Source of the DNA: Bacillota bacterium
Lineage (GTDB): Bacteria > Bacillota > Clostridia > Christensenellales > SZUA-584
DNA length: 64,000 nt
NCBI GenBank assembly: GCA_023408075.1
Contig: JAEYKW010000027.1
Location: 62,001 to 126,000 of the forward strand
Direction: 5' to 3'
The position numbers were made by a program, and so were the translations under genes. How positions within the stretch are numbered: position 1 is the first letter of the stretch; every line of letters begins with the position of its first letter. The notes below the pieces were generated by a model that did no database searches, was not told the origin of the DNA, and saw only the letters and a list, made by a program, of their open reading frames with translations. This document shows, piece after piece, positions 16,538-24,048 of the stretch.

Positions 16538-17254
16538 ATGGAGGAGAAATCGCTGGTTATCGGAATTATCAGCAGTGCGCACGAAGGCAGCAACAGTGCT
16601 GCTTTGGTGCGTGAGGCGCTAGAAGGAGCGGCACAGCACGGGGTAAATGTGATGGAAGTTTATCTGCCGGAATACCGACTTGACTTTTGTACGGGATGCC
16701 TAAGCTGTATGAAAGCCGGACAATGTCGGCTGGCGGACAGGTTTAATGAACTAAGGGAGCAGCTTTATCTGGCAGACGGCATCATTTGGGGTACGCCGAC
16801 GTATGCCGCCGCTCCCAATGCAATCATGAAGAACCTGATCGACCGTCTCGGCATATTTGAAGTGGCCACATCATCTCTCGGCGGAAAGTACATGGCGGGT
16901 ATTGCATCGGCGAATTCGGCAGGCGCGGCGAAAAAAATAGCCAAGGGATTGGCGCGGTTTGGCATCGGCGGCACCTTCATGAGAAGCTACGCCTCGGCAT
17001 ATCTCGGCGCGGGTTGCCGCGGCGGGCGAAGGGCGGAGAACGATGAAAAGCTGCTGGCTCAGGCCAGAAGGCTTGGGGCGAAGGTCGCAGCGGATATCCA
17101 AACGAAAAAGGCTTATCCTTTGCAGGGGCTTTTTAAACGCATTCTCAATGCGCTGCTGATGAAACCGGCTTTCAGCAAGTATATCATGAGCAATAAGGAT
17201 GATGAGACGAAGATGCTTTATGAAAGCCTTCACCGGCGCCAGCTGCTGGCTTAG
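16538..17254 (+). CDS. Flavodoxin-fold NAD(P)H-dependent oxidoreductase
   Basis: This 238-residue protein has the flavodoxin-like fold of NADPH-dependent FMN reductases. It opens with the phosphate-binding loop GIISSAHEGSNSAALV, then has a CTGCLSCMKAGQC segment and the flavin-contacting loop WGTPTYAAAPNAIMKNLIDR. The cysteine-rich insert is typical of the iron-sulfur flavoprotein-like branch and may bind a cluster. AAAGGAG lies 7 bases before ATG 16538. The gene is divergent from a TetR regulator that probably represses it, so it may reduce a quinone, nitro compound or similar inducer. The substrate is unknown. Confidence 0.87.
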   Translation: MEEKSLVIGIISSAHEGSNSAALVREALEGAAQHGVNVMEVYLPEYRLDFCTGCLSCMKAGQCRLADRFNELREQLYLADGIIWGTPTYAAAPNAIMKNLIDRLGIFEVATSSLGGKYMAGIASANSAGAAKKIAKGLARFGIGGTFMRSYASAYLGAGCRGGRRAENDEKLLAQARRLGAKVAADIQTKKAYPLQGLFKRILNALLMKPAFSKYIMSNKDDETKMLYESLHRRQLLA

Positions 17255-17668
17255 TATTTTCGGTGTTAAAACAGCCTGAAAGCTTTTGACGCATTTAACA
17301 ACGGCCGCCGCAGTCAGGCTGCTGTCAAAAAACGAAATGCAATGTAATGGAAAGAAATTTGCCCGGTCATCCGGCTCACGGCACAGTGGATCAGGATCTG
17401 TAACAGATTCTATCACTTTGTAGTTAGCTTGCTTTGCTCCTCCGCATGACAGGATGGTTTGCTATAAGCTGACCGCGATGCATCGCGGTTTTTCTTTTCC
17501 CGCGCAACCCGTATTTGGCACTGTCTATATGTATTTTGTCTGCGAATGAAGATGAAGCGGTCCTATTTGAGTTTGGCTGGCAAACGTGATATTGTTATTT
17601 CATTATATATTGAAGAGATACCGAAAAAATAGAAAGCACATCAACAAACGTTAATGGAGGATATTCAC
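17255..17668. other. Intergenic region with a degenerate repeat
   Basis: No gene is supported. From about 17311 to 17460 the text GCTGCTGTCAAAAAACG, GCTTTGCTCCTCCGCATGAC and AACAGATTCTATCACTTTG resembles a decayed copy of the palindromic repeat seen at 12541 and 43527. A short hairpin GACCGCGATGCATCGCGGTTTTTC at about 17470-17493 ends in T residues and could act as a terminator for the flavodoxin gene. The last 90 bases before the aroE-like gene are AT-rich and probably hold its promoter. Confidence 0.45.
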
Positions 17669-18526
17669 ATGGGTAAAAGCTATCGGGAAGAGCTTGTGGG
17701 CGTTTTTGGCTGTCCGGTTGATGAGAATCCCACCGTGGTGATACAGCAGGCGGCGTTTGAGGCGCTGGGCCTGCCGTACCGGTATCTTACAATCAAGGTT
17801 AAGCCGGAAGACCTTGGCGACGCGATCAAGGGCCTCAAGGCGATGAACTTTAAGGGCATCAATTTAACGATCCCGCATAAGGTGGAGGTGCTCAAGTATC
17901 TCGATGTGGTGGCGGACGATGCGGCGCTGATGGGTGCTGTGAACACCGTGTATGTGAAGGACGGGCTGCTGCATGGCGAGAACACGGACGGCAAAGGGTT
18001 TATGAAGGCGCTGCGGGACGGCGGCATCAAGCTTGAGGGCCAAAATGCGGTGCTGCTCGGTGCGGGCGGCGCTGCACGCGCGGTGGCTGTGGAGCTAGCC
18101 ATGGCCGGGATTAAGCACGTCGGCATTGTGAACCGGAGCAAAGCGCGCGGCGATGAGCTTGCGCGGCTGATCAATGGAAAAACCGGAGCAAAAGCGGATA
18201 TGGTGTTGTGGGATAAAACATATGCCGTGCCGCAGGACACCGCGATACTCGTGAACTGCACGTCGATCGGGCTGTATCCGGATACAGACCAAAAGCCGGA
18301 TATCGATTACGCCACACTGAATAAGGATATGGTGGTCTGCGATGTGATTCCAAACCACCCGAATACGCTGTTTTTACAGGAAGCGCGCAAGCTCGGTGCA
18401 AGGACTTTCGATGGCCTCACGATGCTTGTGAATCAGGGCACGCTCGGCTTTGCAATGTGGACGGGAGCGGAAGCATCCGCCAAAGTGATGGAGGATGCGC
18501 TTAAAGTGGAGTTTGGTATCGTCTAA
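17669..18526 (+). CDS. Shikimate dehydrogenase family protein (AroE-like)
   Basis: The 285-residue protein has the two AroE domains. NLTIPHK supplies the catalytic lysine and GENTDGKGF the catalytic aspartate region; GAGGAARA is the dinucleotide loop and NRSKAR fits NADP preference. However, the N-terminal shikimate-binding motif SxS of standard AroE is missing: the segment reads GCPVDENPTVV. This variant group is seen in Firmicutes and may act on a different substrate, such as quinate or another shikimate-like acid. GGAGG lies about 9 bases before ATG 17669; an upstream in-frame ATG at 17654 is rejected. No other aromatic pathway gene is nearby, which also argues against a plain biosynthetic AroE. 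Confidence 0.82.
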   Translation: MGKSYREELVGVFGCPVDENPTVVIQQAAFEALGLPYRYLTIKVKPEDLGDAIKGLKAMNFKGINLTIPHKVEVLKYLDVVADDAALMGAVNTVYVKDGLLHGENTDGKGFMKALRDGGIKLEGQNAVLLGAGGAARAVAVELAMAGIKHVGIVNRSKARGDELARLINGKTGAKADMVLWDKTYAVPQDTAILVNCTSIGLYPDTDQKPDIDYATLNKDMVVCDVIPNHPNTLFLQEARKLGARTFDGLTMLVNQGTLGFAMWTGAEASAKVMEDALKVEFGIV

Positions 18527-18530
18527 CCAC

Positions 18531-18559
18531 TTGTTGACAGCTCATAGAAAAGGTATAAT
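18531..18559 (+). promoter_or_regulatory. Promoter upstream of the NYN-domain gene
   Basis: TTGTTG, 17 bases and TATAAT form a plausible promoter just after the aroE-like stop codon; a perfect TTGACA overlaps the -35 position, but at only 14 bases from the -10 box. The gene start is 33 bases downstream. Confidence 0.6.
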
Positions 18560-18591
18560 AGAGTATAAATCTGGACGAATAGAGGAAACAC

Positions 18592-19347
18592 ATGGAGAAC
18601 GACAAACGAATCGCGGTGCTTATTGACGCGGACAACGTGTCGGACAAATACATAAAGGCGATACTCGACGAGATCAGCAACCACGGCACGCCGACCTATA
18701 AGCGCATCTACGGCGATTGGACGAAGCCGCAGCTCGCGTCGTGGAAGAACGTGTTGCTCGCCAATTCAATCACGCCGATACAGCAGTACAGCTATACAAC
18801 GGGTAAAAACGCGACGGATGCTGCGCTGATCATTGACGCGATGGATATATTGTACTCGGGAAATGTAGAGGCGTTTTGCATCGTTTCGAGCGACAGCGAC
18901 TTTACACGGCTCGCCGCACGTCTGCGAGAATCCGGCATGTTTGTGATCGGCATGGGCGAAAAGAAAACGCCCACCGCGTTTATATCCGCGTGCGAGATAT
19001 TCAAATATCTTGAGGTTTTGGGCACGCCTGCTCCCATTGAAAAGGAAGAGCCGCAAACCGGCAACGGCAAAGCGCCTGCCAAGGAAGGCATGGCAAGCCG
19101 CGAGGAGATTATCGAGGCGCTCAAGGTGATCATCACGGAGAGCTCCGACGAGGACGGCTGGGCATACCTCGGGCAGGTGGGCAAGGTGCTCAATAAGCGC
19201 TATCCCGATTTTGATACGCGCAACTACGGCTATGCCAAGCTAACGCCTTTTGTTTCGTCGCTCAAGCAGTTTGAAATCCAGTCGCGTAAAACGAGCAGCC
19301 CCAACAATGTTCACAAATATGTACGCATCAAAGAAGTAAAGAAATAA
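18592..19347 (+). CDS. NYN domain protein with C-terminal OST-HTH/LOTUS domain
   Basis: Residues 1-150 form a NYN (PIN-like) nuclease domain: the acidic active-site residues are in VLIDADNVSD, NATDAALIIDAMD and VSSDSDFTRLA. Residues about 170-250 match the OST-HTH/LOTUS RNA-binding winged helix (GWAYLGQVGKVLNKRYPDFDTRNYGY). The pairing matches the LabA/DUF88 type and suggests RNA binding and cutting, with a role in RNA turnover, but the target is unknown. It has its own promoter and a strong terminator, so it is monocistronic. Confidence 0.9.
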   Translation: MENDKRIAVLIDADNVSDKYIKAILDEISNHGTPTYKRIYGDWTKPQLASWKNVLLANSITPIQQYSYTTGKNATDAALIIDAMDILYSGNVEAFCIVSSDSDFTRLAARLRESGMFVIGMGEKKTPTAFISACEIFKYLEVLGTPAPIEKEEPQTGNGKAPAKEGMASREEIIEALKVIITESSDEDGWAYLGQVGKVLNKRYPDFDTRNYGYAKLTPFVSSLKQFEIQSRKTSSPNNVHKYVRIKEVKK

Positions 19348-19372
19348 TATGACTGCATAGATCAGCGAAATG

Positions 19373-19406
19373 ACGCCCCGCTTGCACAGCCAGCGGGGCG
19401 TTTTTG
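19373..19406 (+). terminator. Terminator after the NYN-domain gene
   Basis: ACGCCCCGCT and AGCGGGGCGT form a 10-bp stem followed by a T run, 25 bp after the stop codon. It also separates this transcript from the convergent cysteine-rich gene. Confidence 0.9.
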
Positions 19407-19425
19407 GTCAATAGAGTGTTGTGTA

Positions 19426-19764
19426 TCAGCATCGCCCCCAGGGGCCGCCGCAGTTGTTCCAGCCAAAACCTCCGCCAAACCCGCCCCACGGGTTGCAGCC
19501 GCGGTTAAAGCCGAGGAAGCCGAAGGTATTGCCGCCGCAGGGCCCGCCGCAGCACCGGCAGGAGCCGAATCCGCCGCCGCAAGGGCCGCCGCAGCCTCGG
19601 CAGCAGCCTCTGCCGCAAGGCCCGCAGGAGTCGCAAGGCCCGCAGTTGTTGCATGGTCCGCAATTATTACAGGGCCCGCATCCGCAATCGTCAAAGCAGC
19701 CGCATGGTCCGCACCCATTCAGACAGCTAAGGAGCAATAGGAGCTTAAAACAGTTATCGTTCAT
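19426..19764 (-). CDS. Small cysteine- and glycine-rich protein
   Basis: The 112-residue product begins MNDNCFKLLLLL, a short hydrophobic stretch, then becomes extremely rich in cysteine (25 by my count) and glycine. A core block repeats the hexad CGPCNN/CGPCDS, and the C-terminal third is rich in G, F and W (NPWGGFGGGFGWNN). It is not a recognised enzyme. Similar small Cys/Gly proteins in spore formers and anaerobes are linked to coats, metal binding or modified peptides, but nothing decides between these here. A GAGGTGG lies about 11 bases before ATG 19764; GTG starts at 19776 or 19779 are possible. The opposite strand of this stretch is an open proline-rich frame, which I treat as a shadow. 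Confidence 0.7.
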   Translation of the reverse strand: MNDNCFKLLLLLSCLNGCGPCGCFDDCGCGPCNNCGPCNNCGPCDSCGPCGRGCCRGCGGPCGGGFGSCRCCGGPCGGNTFGFLGFNRGCNPWGGFGGGFGWNNCGGPWGRC

Positions 19765-19858
19765 GTGTTCATTCACCACCTCAAAGCATAAAGGCTTAAT
19801 TTAAACTATTCACCCGCTGAAAAAATTGTGATAAACCCGGCAAAAACTATATTGCATT

Positions 19859-19897
19859 ATTCAGTAGTTTGTGCTAGACTCAAATCATCTACTGAAT
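19859..19897 (+). promoter_or_regulatory. Inverted repeat upstream of the PadR operon
   Basis: A perfect 9-bp inverted repeat ATTCAGTAG ... CTACTGAAT with 21 bases between the arms lies 39 bases before the PadR start codon; a further ACAGTACTGG follows. PadR proteins usually repress their own operon, so this is a good operator candidate. A -10-like TATTATAC sits just downstream. Confidence 0.55.
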
Positions 19898-19935
19898 ATT
19901 ATACAGTACTGGATAAAAACTAAGAGGGAGGGCTC

Positions 19936-20253
19936 ATGAACGCACAGTTTAAAAAAGGCGTTTTGGAGCTATGTGTGCTCGCCTTACTCAATAAAAAGGA
20001 TACGTACGGGTATGAGCTCGCGGAGAGAATATCCTCGCGCATTGAAATTGCGGAGGGGACGCTGTATCCGCTGCTCCGCAAGCTCAAGAGCGACGGGCTC
20101 TGCGACACGTATATATCGGCAGAATCGGGCGGGCCGCCGCGCAAGTATTACACGCTGACGGACAAAGGCAAAAAGGCCGAGGCTGCACTTCGGGAAGAAT
20201 GGGTAACTTTCGCGGACAGCGTGCGGCAGATCATGGAGGACGACAATGGATGA
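19936..20253 (+). CDS. PadR family transcriptional regulator
   Basis: This 105-residue PadR winged helix shows the family core: LELCVLALLNKKDTYGYELA, then EGTLYPLLRKLKSDGL and GPPRKYYTLTDKGK. Proteins of this small type often sit before a DUF1700 gene, exactly as here, and control the synthesis of membrane or envelope genes. GAGGGAGGG lies before ATG 19936. It overlaps the next gene by 8 bp, so the two are coupled. The ligand is unknown. Confidence 0.93.
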   Translation: MNAQFKKGVLELCVLALLNKKDTYGYELAERISSRIEIAEGTLYPLLRKLKSDGLCDTYISAESGGPPRKYYTLTDKGKKAEAALREEWVTFADSVRQIMEDDNG

Positions 20254-20806
20254 TTTTATAAAAGCGCTGATGCACTCACTTAAGCACATGAGCGAACAGG
20301 AAAAGCAGGATATTGCGGACGATTACCGCGAGCATTTCGAGGCGGGGCTCGAAGCGGGCAAAACGGAGCAAGAGGTGGCGGCGGCGCTCGGTGACCCGAG
20401 TCAGCTTGCCAAAATGCATGTGATGCAAAGCACCGCGGATGCGGCTCACACGTCGAAAAGCATCGGCGATACGCTGCGCATGATCGGTGCGGCGCTCAGT
20501 TACAAGGCTGGCGGCGGGCTATTGGTGGGCAGCCTGTATTTTGCGGGTTTAACGGCGCTTGCTTGTCTGTTTGCGGCGGCGGCAGCGCTCGTACTTTTGG
20601 GACTCGGCAGCCTCGTGCTGATGGCGGTCGATCTGGGGAAGGCGCATATTTCGTTCGCGTTGCTCGCACTGTTTGCGGCGCTCGTCTTTGCGCCGGGTGG
20701 GCTGCTGATGATGAAAGGCAGCATCAAGCTCTGGCGGATGAGTCTGGGGCGTATGCCGCTGCTGGCGCGGCGCATTATGCGTCTTGATAAGGAGGAAGCC
20801 GTATGA
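20246..20806 (+). CDS. DUF1700 domain membrane protein
   Basis: Residues 1-60 match the HAAS/DUF1700 signalling domain (LMHSLKHMSEQEKQDIADDY, then AALGDPSQLA). Two or three membrane helices follow between residues about 85 and 160. In many Firmicutes this protein is the partner of a PadR regulator and of a DUF4097 adhesin-like protein. It overlaps both neighbours by a few bases, placing it in the middle of that operon. Its biochemical job is not known; the standard guess is a membrane sensor or modulator of PadR. Confidence 0.88.
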   Translation: MDDFIKALMHSLKHMSEQEKQDIADDYREHFEAGLEAGKTEQEVAAALGDPSQLAKMHVMQSTADAAHTSKSIGDTLRMIGAALSYKAGGGLLVGSLYFAGLTALACLFAAAAALVLLGLGSLVLMAVDLGKAHISFALLALFAALVFAPGGLLMMKGSIKLWRMSLGRMPLLARRIMRLDKEEAV

Positions 20807-21216
20807 AAAAGTCCGCGAAGATACTTCTTATCATGTTTGTGATCGGGATTTGCGGCACAGCTGTTATGATGGGCTATATCATGGGATCGGGCCGGCTCAT
20901 GTCGCACGAGGCCACGAAAGATTACGCCGTGGATGAACCTTTCAGTGCCTTAGAACTGAATACCGTGGCTGCGCAGGTGACGGTGGTTCCGTCTGAAGAG
21001 ACGCATGTGCAGGCTTATGCGAAAGCATGGCTGCCGGGGCCTGTGAATATGGATGATGTGGTGGATGTGCGCGTGGAGCACGGTACGCTCATCGTCACGG
21101 AAACGCCGTTCCCGGCCGAGTTTTTCGGCATCTTTCCGCAGCCTTACGAGATGAAACTCAGCGTTTATATGCCGGAAGCAATGTGCGAAGCTGTCAAGGA
21201 GGATTTGGTAAAATGA
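20803..21216 (+). CDS. DUF4097-like exported protein, apparently truncated
   Basis: The 137-residue product starts with a membrane anchor or signal sequence (ILLIMFVIGICGTAVMMGYI) and then the beginning of a DUF4097-type beta fold (FSALELNTVAAQVTVVPSEE, KLSVYMPEA). Members next to PadR and DUF1700 genes are usually 200-300 residues with many repeated beta strands; here the protein stops right after the first strands, and the SDR gene starts at once. It may have lost its 3' part through a deletion that joined the SDR genes to this operon. GGAGG for the next gene lies inside its end. If expressed, it is likely membrane-attached and faces outward. Confidence 0.65.
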   Translation: MKKSAKILLIMFVIGICGTAVMMGYIMGSGRLMSHEATKDYAVDEPFSALELNTVAAQVTVVPSEETHVQAYAKAWLPGPVNMDDVVDVRVEHGTLIVTETPFPAEFFGIFPQPYEMKLSVYMPEAMCEAVKEDLVK

Positions 21217-22070
21217 AAACAATCGTAATCACAGGTGCGACATCGGGCATCGGCTATGCGGCGGCCAAAGCGCTTGCATCGTCGGGCGCGCGCGTGATCG
21301 GTGTCGGACGGACACAGCAGACCTGCGCGGATGCCAAACGAAGGCTGACGGCCGAGGTGCCGGATGCGAATATTGAATACGTGAACGGCGATTTATCATC
21401 GCTGACCGAGGTGCACAGTGCGGCGGATAAGATACTTGCGCTGATTGCGTCGGGCGGCAAGCTTGATGTGCTCATCAACAATGCGGGCGGCGTGCGCAGC
21501 GGATACACCACGACATCAGACGGATATGAGCTGCAGTTTGCGCTCAATCACCTGTCCGGGTTTTTGCTCACCTGCCGCCTGTGGGACAGCCTCAAGGCCG
21601 CGAAAGGACGCGTGATATTCACGGGCAGCAACTCGCATAAACACACGCGCATGCACTGGAGCGATGTGATGTATGCAAGGCGCTACAACATGCTGCTGGC
21701 CTACAAGCAAAGCAAGCTCTGCAACATGCTGTTTGCAAGCGAGATCAACCGGCGGTTTGCGGGCATCGGCGTGGCCGCGTACGTGGTGGACCCAGGGCTC
21801 GTGAACACCAACATCGGCAACAAGCAAACAGGCGGCATTGTGAATGCGTTTTGGTCTTTGCGCAAGAAGCGCGGCGATTCACCCGATTATACCGCTCAGA
21901 CATATGTGTATTTAAGCAACCACAACCCAAGACCCGTTCAGCTTTATTATCGCGCGTGCAAGCCCGCGGTTTACGATAAGCGCGCGGACAGCGTGCAGGA
22001 TGCGCAGCGGCTGTTTGAACTCAGCGAACGGCTCTGCGGCATGAAATTTGACGGAGGTGAAACAACATGA
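21213..22070 (+). CDS. Short-chain dehydrogenase, retinol dehydrogenase-like
   Basis: This 285-residue classical SDR has the cofactor loop TGATSGIG, the NNAGG stabilising motif, the serine of VIFTGSNSH and the catalytic YKQSK. The layout, with an extended C-terminal end, resembles retinol dehydrogenase- or WWOX-like oxidoreductases, which use NADP(H). AAGGAGG lies before ATG 21213, inside the truncated gene, and it overlaps that gene by 4 bp. The next gene is another SDR overlapping by 4 bp, so the two are likely made together. The substrate is unknown; a hydrophobic carbonyl compound is a reasonable guess. Confidence 0.88.
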   Translation: MKTIVITGATSGIGYAAAKALASSGARVIGVGRTQQTCADAKRRLTAEVPDANIEYVNGDLSSLTEVHSAADKILALIASGGKLDVLINNAGGVRSGYTTTSDGYELQFALNHLSGFLLTCRLWDSLKAAKGRVIFTGSNSHKHTRMHWSDVMYARRYNMLLAYKQSKLCNMLFASEINRRFAGIGVAAYVVDPGLVNTNIGNKQTGGIVNAFWSLRKKRGDSPDYTAQTYVYLSNHNPRPVQLYYRACKPAVYDKRADSVQDAQRLFELSERLCGMKFDGGETT

Positions 22071-22879
22071 TGGTGCTGTTGACCGGCGCAAGCGGCGGCC
22101 TTGGCCGCGCGATGGCGGTGGAGTGCGCACGGCGCGGGTATGATCTGCTGCTCACGGATATCGCGGAGGCGCCGCTCTGCCAGATCAAGCAGGGGATTGA
22201 GCGGCAGTTCGGCGTGACGGTTTTGACAAAAGCCTGCGATCTCACGAGCCGGGAAGAGCTGAATGCGCTGTTTGTATACATTGACGAAGAAGGCATCCGC
22301 CTCGGTATGCTGCTCAATATAGCAGGCATCGACTTTGAAGGCGGGTTTCTCTCGCAGCCGAGCGCGAACATCGCACGTATTGTGCAGGTGAACATTGAAG
22401 CGACGCTCAATGTGACGCACGCGGCGCTCCATCGACGGCGCAAAGACGGGCACTTCACGATCGTCAATGTCTCCAGCCTTGCCTCGCAGTATCCGATACC
22501 GCTCAAGGCGACGTATGCCGCATCCAAGCGGTTTCTGCTTGATTTCTCCGTCGCGCTTGCGCAGGAACTGAAAAGCGAGAACGTGACCGTGACCGCGCTG
22601 TGCCCCGGCGGCCTCATGACCACGCGTGAGGCATTGCTCGGCATTGCGGCACAAGGCATATGGGGAGACCTGACCACGAACGATCTCGGAGCGGTGGCGC
22701 GCAGAACGATTGACCTTGCGCTCAAAGGCAAGCGCATCTATATTCCGGGCTGCGTCAACGGGATACTGCGCATACTCGGTCGTATGGTGCCCGGTTCCCT
22801 TGTGGCCAAGCTGCTCTATAAACGCTGGCACGATGCGCAGGGGCGGTGGGACGCGATTGAAGCGGCACGTGTGCGGTAG
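22067..22879 (+). CDS. Short-chain dehydrogenase/reductase
   Basis: This 270-residue SDR has the loop TGASGGLGRA, NIAGI in place of the usual NNAG, the serine of VNVSSLASQY and the catalytic YAASK. The sequence resembles the DltE/YqjQ group of SDRs, which have an extended C-terminal end. GGAGG is well placed for ATG 22067, and the start overlaps the stop codon of the previous gene. It is the last gene of the PadR operon. The reaction is not known. Confidence 0.88.
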   Translation: MMVLLTGASGGLGRAMAVECARRGYDLLLTDIAEAPLCQIKQGIERQFGVTVLTKACDLTSREELNALFVYIDEEGIRLGMLLNIAGIDFEGGFLSQPSANIARIVQVNIEATLNVTHAALHRRRKDGHFTIVNVSSLASQYPIPLKATYAASKRFLLDFSVALAQELKSENVTVTALCPGGLMTTREALLGIAAQGIWGDLTTNDLGAVARRTIDLALKGKRIYIPGCVNGILRILGRMVPGSLVAKLLYKRWHDAQGRWDAIEAARVR

Positions 22880-22921
22880 AAAATAGCTTTGAGAAAAAGG
22901 TGCAGCGTGCTTTTTTGGGAC

Positions 22922-22950
22922 TTGAATTACGCGGGCAAATAATTTATAAT
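22922..22950 (+). promoter_or_regulatory. Promoter of tRNA-Ser
   Basis: TTGAAT, a 17-base spacer and TATAAT lie 38 bases before the tRNA 5' end. Confidence 0.85.
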
Positions 22951-22988
22951 GGACATTCGAACGGCTGACATTTTGTCGGCCCATATAC

Positions 22989-23079
22989 GGAGAAGTATCG
23001 AAGAGGTCATAACGGGGCGCACTCGAAATGCGTTTGTCGGGGAACCGGCACGTGGGTTCGAATCCCACCTTCTCCGCCA
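22989..23079 (+). tRNA. tRNA-Ser (anticodon CGA)
   Basis: The 91-base class II tRNA has acceptor arms GGAGAAG and CTTCTCC, discriminator G and encoded CCA. The anticodon stem GCGCA/TGCGT holds CTCGAAA, giving CGA, and is followed by a long variable arm (TTGTCGGGGAACCGGCAC) and the T arm GGGTTCGAATCCC. It reads TCG codons. Confidence 0.95.
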
Positions 23080-23089
23080 CAATTTGTCC

Positions 23090-23117
23090 AAAAAGTCCCG
23101 GTTTTGCCGGGCTTTTT
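23090..23117 (+). terminator. Terminator of tRNA-Ser
   Basis: TCCCGG and CCGGGC-type arms flank a TTTTG loop and are followed by TTTTT, starting 11 bases after the tRNA. Confidence 0.85.
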
Positions 23118-23306
23118 GGCGTTTTACGCCCGTTTTCTTGGCTTTCTGAAATACAGTTAAGTTTATCTGCTCCGCGCTTACGCTCGCATCGCGGAATTGA
23201 GGAGTTTATTAAACAAGACGCCACAGGTATTTATATAATAATATCCAGTTCAAAGTCAAAAGCGTTCTACATAATATTGGCAGGCTAGCTGCTGCAGCAG
23301 ACTGCA

Positions 23307-23357
23307 TTGACAAATCTAAAAATCGGTATTAAAATATCGATATTTAGATATCGATTG
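23307..23357 (+). promoter_or_regulatory. rex promoter with overlapping ATATCGATAT palindromes
   Basis: TTGACA (23307), a 17-base spacer and TAAAAT (23330) form a good sigma-A promoter. The perfect palindrome AATATCGATATT (23333-23344) overlaps the -10 box and the start point, and a second copy, GATATCGAT, lies at about 23348. A repressor bound here would block transcription. The motif differs from the classic Rex site, but recurs upstream of the hydrogenase operon. Confidence 0.7.
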
Positions 23358-23370
23358 CGGAGAGGAATAT

Positions 23371-24024
23371 ATGCCAATGCAAAAGCCATATCCCGTTGTT
23401 ATTTCAAAGCAAGCCTTGCAGCGTATGCCGTATTATCTTCAGTACTTAAGGGACCTTCAAAACAAAGGAATAAAAACGGTTGCCGCACCCGCAATTGCCG
23501 AGACTCTTAATCTGAATGAAGTACAGGTTCGTAAAGATTTTGCCGCCGTTAGCACGGAAAAAGGCAAACCCAAATCCGGGTTTTCCGTAGCGGATCTGAT
23601 TGCTAGTATGGAAGATTATTTGGGGTATCATAATGTAAACGACGCAGTATTGATTGGCGTAGGTTCGCTTGGCAAAGCCTTTCTGTCATACAAGGGCTTT
23701 AAAAACTATGGGATAAATATTGTAATGGCATTTGATATTGACGATGATGTTATAGGTAAAGAAATCTGCAGCAAGCAGGTTTTCCCTATGCATAGATTGA
23801 GTGAGTTGTGCAGGCGCATGCATATTCGTATAGGCATTATAACGGTTCCGGCTGCACAGGCGCAGGTAGTTTGTGACCAACTTGTCGCCGGCGGCATCTT
23901 AGCCATATGGAATTTTGCCCCTGTTCATCTTTCAGCCCCAGATAATATTCTGGTGCAAAATGAGAATATGGCGGCTTCTTTGGCGCTGCTATCAAAACAT
24001 TTACAGGAAAAATTCAAACAATAA
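23371..24024 (+). CDS. rex: Redox-sensing transcriptional repressor Rex (first copy)
   Basis: Rex senses the NADH/NAD ratio and releases DNA when NADH rises. This 217-residue copy has an N-terminal winged helix (ALQRMPYYLQYLRDL, LNLNEVQVRKDFAAVS) and a Rossmann domain with the loop IGVGSLGKAF and the family end WNFAPVHLSAP. The Rex-typical RKDF DNA contact is present. GGAGAGG lies before ATG 23371. A second Rex copy lies 4.7 kb downstream inside the hydrogenase operon and is the closer match to typical length. The two may divide binding sites or form mixed dimers. Its promoter carries ATATCGATAT sites rather than a TTGTTAA-type site. Confidence 0.95.
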   Translation: MPMQKPYPVVISKQALQRMPYYLQYLRDLQNKGIKTVAAPAIAETLNLNEVQVRKDFAAVSTEKGKPKSGFSVADLIASMEDYLGYHNVNDAVLIGVGSLGKAFLSYKGFKNYGINIVMAFDIDDDVIGKEICSKQVFPMHRLSELCRRMHIRIGIITVPAAQAQVVCDQLVAGGILAIWNFAPVHLSAPDNILVQNENMAASLALLSKHLQEKFKQ

Positions 24025-24048
24025 CACGCGACAGGAAGTGAAATATAC

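Noticed and set aside
19421..19804. Proline- and glutamine-rich frame on the plus strand
   Set aside because: It is the complement of the Cys/Gly-rich gene, and lacks a ribosome binding site. The minus-strand gene has one, although the decision is not absolute.
21971..23224. 417-residue open frame on the minus strand
   Set aside because: It is opposite the second SDR gene and tRNA-Ser, its product is Arg/His-rich with no fold I can see, and the plus-strand SDR has all its motifs.
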